In this document: piece by piece, positions 60,492 to 64,000 of the stretch | How the letters are laid out: each line of letters begins with the position of its first letter | Position numbering within the stretch: position 1 is the stretch's first letter | Origin: Croceibacterium_A sp044506885 | Lineage (GTDB): Bacteria > Pseudomonadota > Alphaproteobacteria > Sphingomonadales > Sphingomonadaceae | NCBI GenBank assembly: GCA_044506885.1 | Contig: JBIQKC010000004.1 | Location: 51,368-115,367, forward strand | Reading direction: 5' to 3' | DNA length: 64,000 bases | Program-made: the position numbers and the translations under genes | The notes under the pieces: model-generated | What the model was told of the DNA's origin: nothing | The model's database searches: none | What the model saw: only the letters and a program-made list of their open reading frames with translations

Positions 60492-61643
60492 ATGAGGGGG
60501 CACCTGCTCGGAGCGTTGATAGCCGCGGGGCTCGCCGCGAGTCCCGCGTGCGCGGCGGAGGCCCATCGCGAGGCGGCGGGACAGCTTGCAGACGGCACTG
60601 CGGTCGAGGCCATAACCTTGTCGAACGCGAGCGGCGTCTCGGCGCGGATCTTGACCTATGGAGCCACGCTGCAGTCGCTGGTGGCGCCTGACCGTAACGG
60701 CGTCCCGGCCGACATTACGATCGGCTACGATGACCTGGCGAGCTACGAGCAGAGACCGAACTATTTTGGCGTGACGGTGGGACGCTATGCGAACCGGATC
60801 GCCGGCGCGGCTTTCACCCTCGATGGGAAGCGTCATCAGCTCGCCCGAAACGACGGAAGCAACTCGCTCCATGGCGGTGCGCAAGGCTTCGACAAGCGGA
60901 ACTGGAAGGTTGAGGCTGTACAAAGCGGCCCTGTTGCCAAGCTCGTGCTGTCGCTGACCAGCCCAGACGGAGATCAGGGTTACCCAGGAGAACTGGACGT
61001 CACAGTCACCTATACGCTCGATGATGCAGGTGACCTCGGCATCGTCTTCGAGGCGGCGACCGACGCGCCCACCGTCGTCAACATGACCAACCACGCCCTG
61101 TTCAACCTGGCCGGCACGCAAGCCGATGAAGATGCGATGCGCCATTGGCTGCTCATCCCGGCAAGCCGCTACACGCCCGTCGATGAAAACCTGATCCCTA
61201 CGGGCGAACTGCGTGCCGTAGCCGGCACCGTGTTCGATTTCAGGGCTCCGCGTCTGGTCGAGGACGGGCTGCGCGATGGGAGCGATCCGCAGATCCGCAT
61301 AGGTCGCGGTTATGATCACAACTGGGTGCTCGACAAGGGCAGCACGCCGGAGCCGCAACTCGCCGCGCGGCTCGCACATCCGGAATCCGGACGCGTACTC
61401 GACGTGCTGACGACCGAACCCGGAATCCAATTCTACAGCGGCAATTTCCTCGACGGCACCGTCACCGGGAAGGGGAACAAGGTCTACCGTATGGGCGACG
61501 GGATTGCGCTCGAGCCGCAGAAATTCCCCGACACGCCCAACCAGCCGAAGTTCGGCTCTGCGCTCGTGGTGCCGGGTAAACCTTATCGACATGCGATGAT
61601 CTACCGCGTGCACACGATGCCCGCGCAGGAGGGGAATGAATGA
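60492..61643 (+). CDS. galM: aldose 1-epimerase (mutarotase), secreted
   Basis: A 383-residue mutarotase that interconverts alpha and beta anomers of released sugars. A signal peptide (to about 21, A-C-A-A-E) is unusual for GalM but common in hemicellulose loci. Catalytic His lies in T-N-H-A-L-F-N-L (about 196) and Glu in A-L-E-P-Q-K-F-P-D (about 338); V-G-R-Y-A-N-R-I is the substrate-binding segment. It overlaps the GH51 gene (ATGA), so both belong to one operon. Confidence 0.92.
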   Translation: MRGHLLGALIAAGLAASPACAAEAHREAAGQLADGTAVEAITLSNASGVSARILTYGATLQSLVAPDRNGVPADITIGYDDLASYEQRPNYFGVTVGRYANRIAGAAFTLDGKRHQLARNDGSNSLHGGAQGFDKRNWKVEAVQSGPVAKLVLSLTSPDGDQGYPGELDVTVTYTLDDAGDLGIVFEAATDAPTVVNMTNHALFNLAGTQADEDAMRHWLLIPASRYTPVDENLIPTGELRAVAGTVFDFRAPRLVEDGLRDGSDPQIRIGRGYDHNWVLDKGSTPEPQLAARLAHPESGRVLDVLTTEPGIQFYSGNFLDGTVTGKGNKVYRMGDGIALEPQKFPDTPNQPKFGSALVVPGKPYRHAMIYRVHTMPAQEGNE

Positions 61644-63208
61644 TGCGTTTCGCCATGCTGGCTGCCGCGGCGAGCCTAGCCGTGCTGCCCTCGCCTGTCG
61701 TTGCGCAGGATGTGAGCATCGCCGTGAATGCCGAAGCGACGGGGCCGAAGATCGATCGCAACATTTTCGGCCAGTTCGCCGAGCATCTCGGCACGGGGAT
61801 CTATGGCGGCGTCTGGGTTGGCGAGGATTCGGACATTCCCAACGTGCGCGGCATCCGGACCGACGTGGTCGAGGCGCTGCGGGCGATAAAGGTGCCGAAC
61901 GTCCGCTATCCCGGCGGCTGCTTCGCCGACGAGTACCACTGGCGCGACGGGGTTGGGCCCGATCGGCGCTCGACCGTGAACGCGAATTGGGGCGGGGCGA
62001 TCGAGCCCAACACGTTCGGCACCGACGAGTTCTTCGACTTCATCGACATGATCGATTCAGAGGCGTTCATCTCGGTGAACGTCGCTTCCGGTACGATCCA
62101 GGAAGCGGCGGATTGGGTCGCTTATATGACCGCCGACACGCGCAGCTCCGCGGGGCAAGAGCGCGCTGCCAACGGCCATGAAGCGCCTTACGAGATCGCT
62201 TTCCTGGGGCTTGGAAACGAGAACTGGGGCTGCGGCGGTAACATGACTCCGGAGCATTACGTCGATCTTATGAAGCGACACGCGCGCTTCGATCGCAATT
62301 ACAATCCCGCGCAGGCCGAAGGTAGCGGCAAGGAGATGCGCCGTGTCGCGGTCGGCCCCGACGGGTCGAAGACCGCGTATACCGAAGCCGTGATGAAGGC
62401 TTGGGCCGGGCGCGACTGGACCTGGTCGATCGAGGGTCTCTCGCTGCACAATTACACCGTGCCCGAGTGGCCGCCAGCGCGCCCGAGCGTTGGCTTCGAC
62501 GAGGGCGATTACGCCCTGATGCTTCAAACGACACTGAAGATGGACGATCTTCTGCGCACGCATTCGGCGATCATGGACAAGTATGATCCCGAAAAGCAGG
62601 TGCCGATCATCGTCGATGAATGGGGCGTCTGGCTGGCAGAAGATCCGGGCACGCCCAAGGGCTTCCTCCAGCAGCAGAACTCGCTGCGCGATGCGATCGT
62701 GGCTGCGCTCAACTTCAACATTTTCGCGCGCCATGCGGACCGTGTTCGCGGCGCCAATATCGCGCAGATGGTCAACGTGCTGCAGGCCATGATCCTGACC
62801 GACGGGCCGAAGATGGTCCTCACGCCGACGTATCACATCCACAAGATGTACCTGCCGATGCAGGATGCGACGCTGGTGCCGGTCGAGTTCGACAGCGGCT
62901 GGTACTACCACGACGGCATCGCGCTGCCGGGCGCGGATGCGGTGGCGTTCCGCGATAAGGACGGAAAGCTGTGGCTCTCGCTGGTGAACCTCGATCCGGC
63001 GAAAGCGAAGGATGTGGCGGTCAACCTGTCCGGCGTGCGTGTATCGCGAGCGGCGGGGCAGGTGCTCACCGGACCGAACGTCAACTCGGTCAACACCTTC
63101 GACTCGCCCCAGACCGTTTCGCCGCGCGCTATCCAGGGCCGCGTGAGCAACGGCCGGGTGACGGTCAATCTGCCGGCGAAGTCGGTGGCGGTGCTCGCGC
63201 TGGAATAG
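61640..63208 (+). CDS. alpha-L-arabinofuranosidase, glycoside hydrolase family 51
   Basis: A 522-residue exported retaining enzyme (signal peptide to about 22, V-V-A-Q-D). Acid/base E194 in G-N-E-N-W-G and nucleophile E327 in V-D-E-W-G are present, as is the N-V-R-Y-P-G-G-C-F-A-D-E-Y-H-W-R-D-G block of the clan A barrel. A C-terminal beta-sandwich completes the domain set. It removes arabinofuranosyl side chains from arabinoxylan or arabinan. Two adjacent ATGs (61640, 61643) leave the start ambiguous by one codon. Confidence 0.93.
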   Translation: MMRFAMLAAAASLAVLPSPVVAQDVSIAVNAEATGPKIDRNIFGQFAEHLGTGIYGGVWVGEDSDIPNVRGIRTDVVEALRAIKVPNVRYPGGCFADEYHWRDGVGPDRRSTVNANWGGAIEPNTFGTDEFFDFIDMIDSEAFISVNVASGTIQEAADWVAYMTADTRSSAGQERAANGHEAPYEIAFLGLGNENWGCGGNMTPEHYVDLMKRHARFDRNYNPAQAEGSGKEMRRVAVGPDGSKTAYTEAVMKAWAGRDWTWSIEGLSLHNYTVPEWPPARPSVGFDEGDYALMLQTTLKMDDLLRTHSAIMDKYDPEKQVPIIVDEWGVWLAEDPGTPKGFLQQQNSLRDAIVAALNFNIFARHADRVRGANIAQMVNVLQAMILTDGPKMVLTPTYHIHKMYLPMQDATLVPVEFDSGWYYHDGIALPGADAVAFRDKDGKLWLSLVNLDPAKAKDVAVNLSGVRVSRAAGQVLTGPNVNSVNTFDSPQTVSPRAIQGRVSNGRVTVNLPAKSVAVLALE

Positions 63209-63212
63209 CGGC

Positions 63213-64000
63213 CTAGACGTTCAGCTCCTCGACCCGCTCGATCGAGCCGAGGAGCAGGGCGTCGTTCGCGATGCGGAGCGGCGCCACGTCGACATACGAG
63301 CGTCCTTCGCGCACGAGCCGGCCAAAATGGTCGTAGAGCGTGGGGTATTCTTCGTCCTCGCTCGCCTGCATGCCATCGGGAGTGTTCAGCACGCTGCCGC
63401 CTTGCGACAGCTCCAGCCTACCCTCGTCGGTGTCGACGGTGATCGTCCAGGTTTGCGGCCCCTTCTGGCGGAAATCGAGATCGACGCTGACCTCGAGGCC
63501 GCCAGAATCCTCGAGCTGCACCTGGGCCGCGACAGGGGCTTCGCAGTTGGCGGGATACTGGAGAGCGGAGTGCGTCACGCGCAGCGGGTGGGGCAGAATT
63601 TCGGTCGCGATCGAGAGCGCGTTGATGCCGGGATCGAACACACCGAAGCCGCCCGGCCGCCAGATCCAGTGTTGCCCCGGATGCCAGACATGGACGTCCT
63701 CGCGCCAGACGATCGCGACGCTCCGGATCCGTTTCCCGGCGAGCCACTCGCGCGCGGGTCTGACGCCGGCGGCATAGCGCGAGTGCCAGGCGGTAAACAG
63801 CGTCACGCCTGAGGCTGCGGCGCGCTCTTCGAGGTAGGAAATCTCCTCGACGGTGGCAGCCGGCGGCTTTTCCAGAAGCACGTGCTTGCCTGCCTCGATC
63901 AGCCGCAGCGCGATGGCCGAACGCACTTGCGGCGGAGTGCAGACCGCCGCGGCATCGAACGCGAGATCGCTTTGGAACAGCGCGTCGAGCGAGGTGAAAT
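63213..64000 (-). CDS. Gfo/Idh/MocA family sugar 1-dehydrogenase (partial, 5' end beyond window)
   Basis: The C-terminal 262 residues of a dehydrogenase; the frame is open to the window edge. The E-K-P motif (V-L-L-E-K-P-P-A) and W-H-S-R-Y-A-A-G-V lie in the typical order, followed by W-K/R-E-D-V-x-x-W-H-P-G-Q-x-W-I-W and G-V-F-D-P-G-I-N-A-L-S. This pattern matches D-galactose/L-arabinose 1-dehydrogenases of oxidative, non-phosphorylating pathways. Beside GH51 and GalM, L-arabinose 1-dehydrogenase is the likely role. It converges with GH51, 4 bases apart. Confidence 0.85.
   Translation of the reverse strand, partial: FTSLDALFQSDLAFDAAAVCTPPQVRSAIALRLIEAGKHVLLEKPPAATVEEISYLEERAAASGVTLFTAWHSRYAAGVRPAREWLAGKRIRSVAIVWREDVHVWHPGQHWIWRPGGFGVFDPGINALSIATEILPHPLRVTHSALQYPANCEAPVAAQVQLEDSGGLEVSVDLDFRQKGPQTWTITVDTDEGRLELSQGGSVLNTPDGMQASEDEEYPTLYDHFGRLVREGRSYVDVAPLRIANDALLLGSIERVEELNV

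Overview
The window looks like chromosomal DNA of an alphaproteobacterium of the order Sphingomonadales, probably close to Erythrobacteraceae or Novosphingobium. This is inferred from the high G+C, the run of large TonB-dependent receptors (TBDRs), the SapC / cupin_8 / tryptophan-halogenase trio beside a TBDR, and a textbook alphaproteobacterial EcfG stress promoter. No search was run, so the assignment rests on gene content.

Layout. (1) 1-15.9 kb is ordinary housekeeping DNA: an EVE-domain protein, a CsbD stress protein, a TPP enzyme, an MFS (LplT-like) transporter next to pgsA, a secreted TPR protein, oxyR overlapping rnd, aspS, a YfiR-YfiN-OmpA c-di-GMP module whose diguanylate cyclase is frameshifted in a G9 tract, then acpP-fabF-mltG and a tRNA-Met(CAT). 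(2) 15,977-26,562 is a 10.6-kb integrated element bounded by a perfect 50-bp direct repeat of the tRNA 3' end. It carries a tyrosine integrase, an AlpA-like HTH protein, a compact prim-pol, an HNH nuclease, large terminase, HK97-type capsid, prohead protease, portal and two head-completion proteins. It has no recognisable tail, lysis or holin gene. This is the content expected of a capsid-forming phage satellite (cf-PICI type). (3) 26.7-36.4 kb is a catabolic island for an unidentified aromatic compound: amidohydrolase, fumarylacetoacetase, MBL-fold hydrolase, a TetR regulator, an FAH-family hydrolase, a flavin monooxygenase, an extradiol dioxygenase and a TBDR. Two promoter regions in it share an 18-bp near-identical operator-like palindrome. 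(4) 36.6-45.0 kb holds a second TBDR followed by two secreted alpha/beta hydrolases, a cytochrome c with one unusual CX3CH motif, an OmpA-like protein and a NylB-type serine hydrolase. (5) 45.0-64.0 kb is a hemicellulose (arabinoxylan-type) utilisation locus: esterase, GH43, beta-sandwich protein, cupin_8, SapC, TBDR, tryptophan-halogenase-like protein, GH3, GH95, aldose 1-epimerase, GH51 and the start of a sugar 1-dehydrogenase.

How the parts work together. In region 5 the TBDR would import oligosaccharides. Esterase, GH43, GH51, GH3 and GH95 would strip acetyl, arabinosyl, xylosyl and fucosyl/galactosyl units. GalM and the Gfo/Idh/MocA dehydrogenase would then feed released L-arabinose or D-galactose into oxidative catabolism. 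A perfect 14-bp LacI-type palindrome lies in the divergent SapC/TBDR promoter region. In region 3 ring hydroxylation, extradiol cleavage and hydrolysis of the ring-fission product can be read from the gene order, under a local TetR regulator. No CRISPR array, rRNA, transposase or plasmid origin was seen. No gene-free stretch exceeds about 300 bases.
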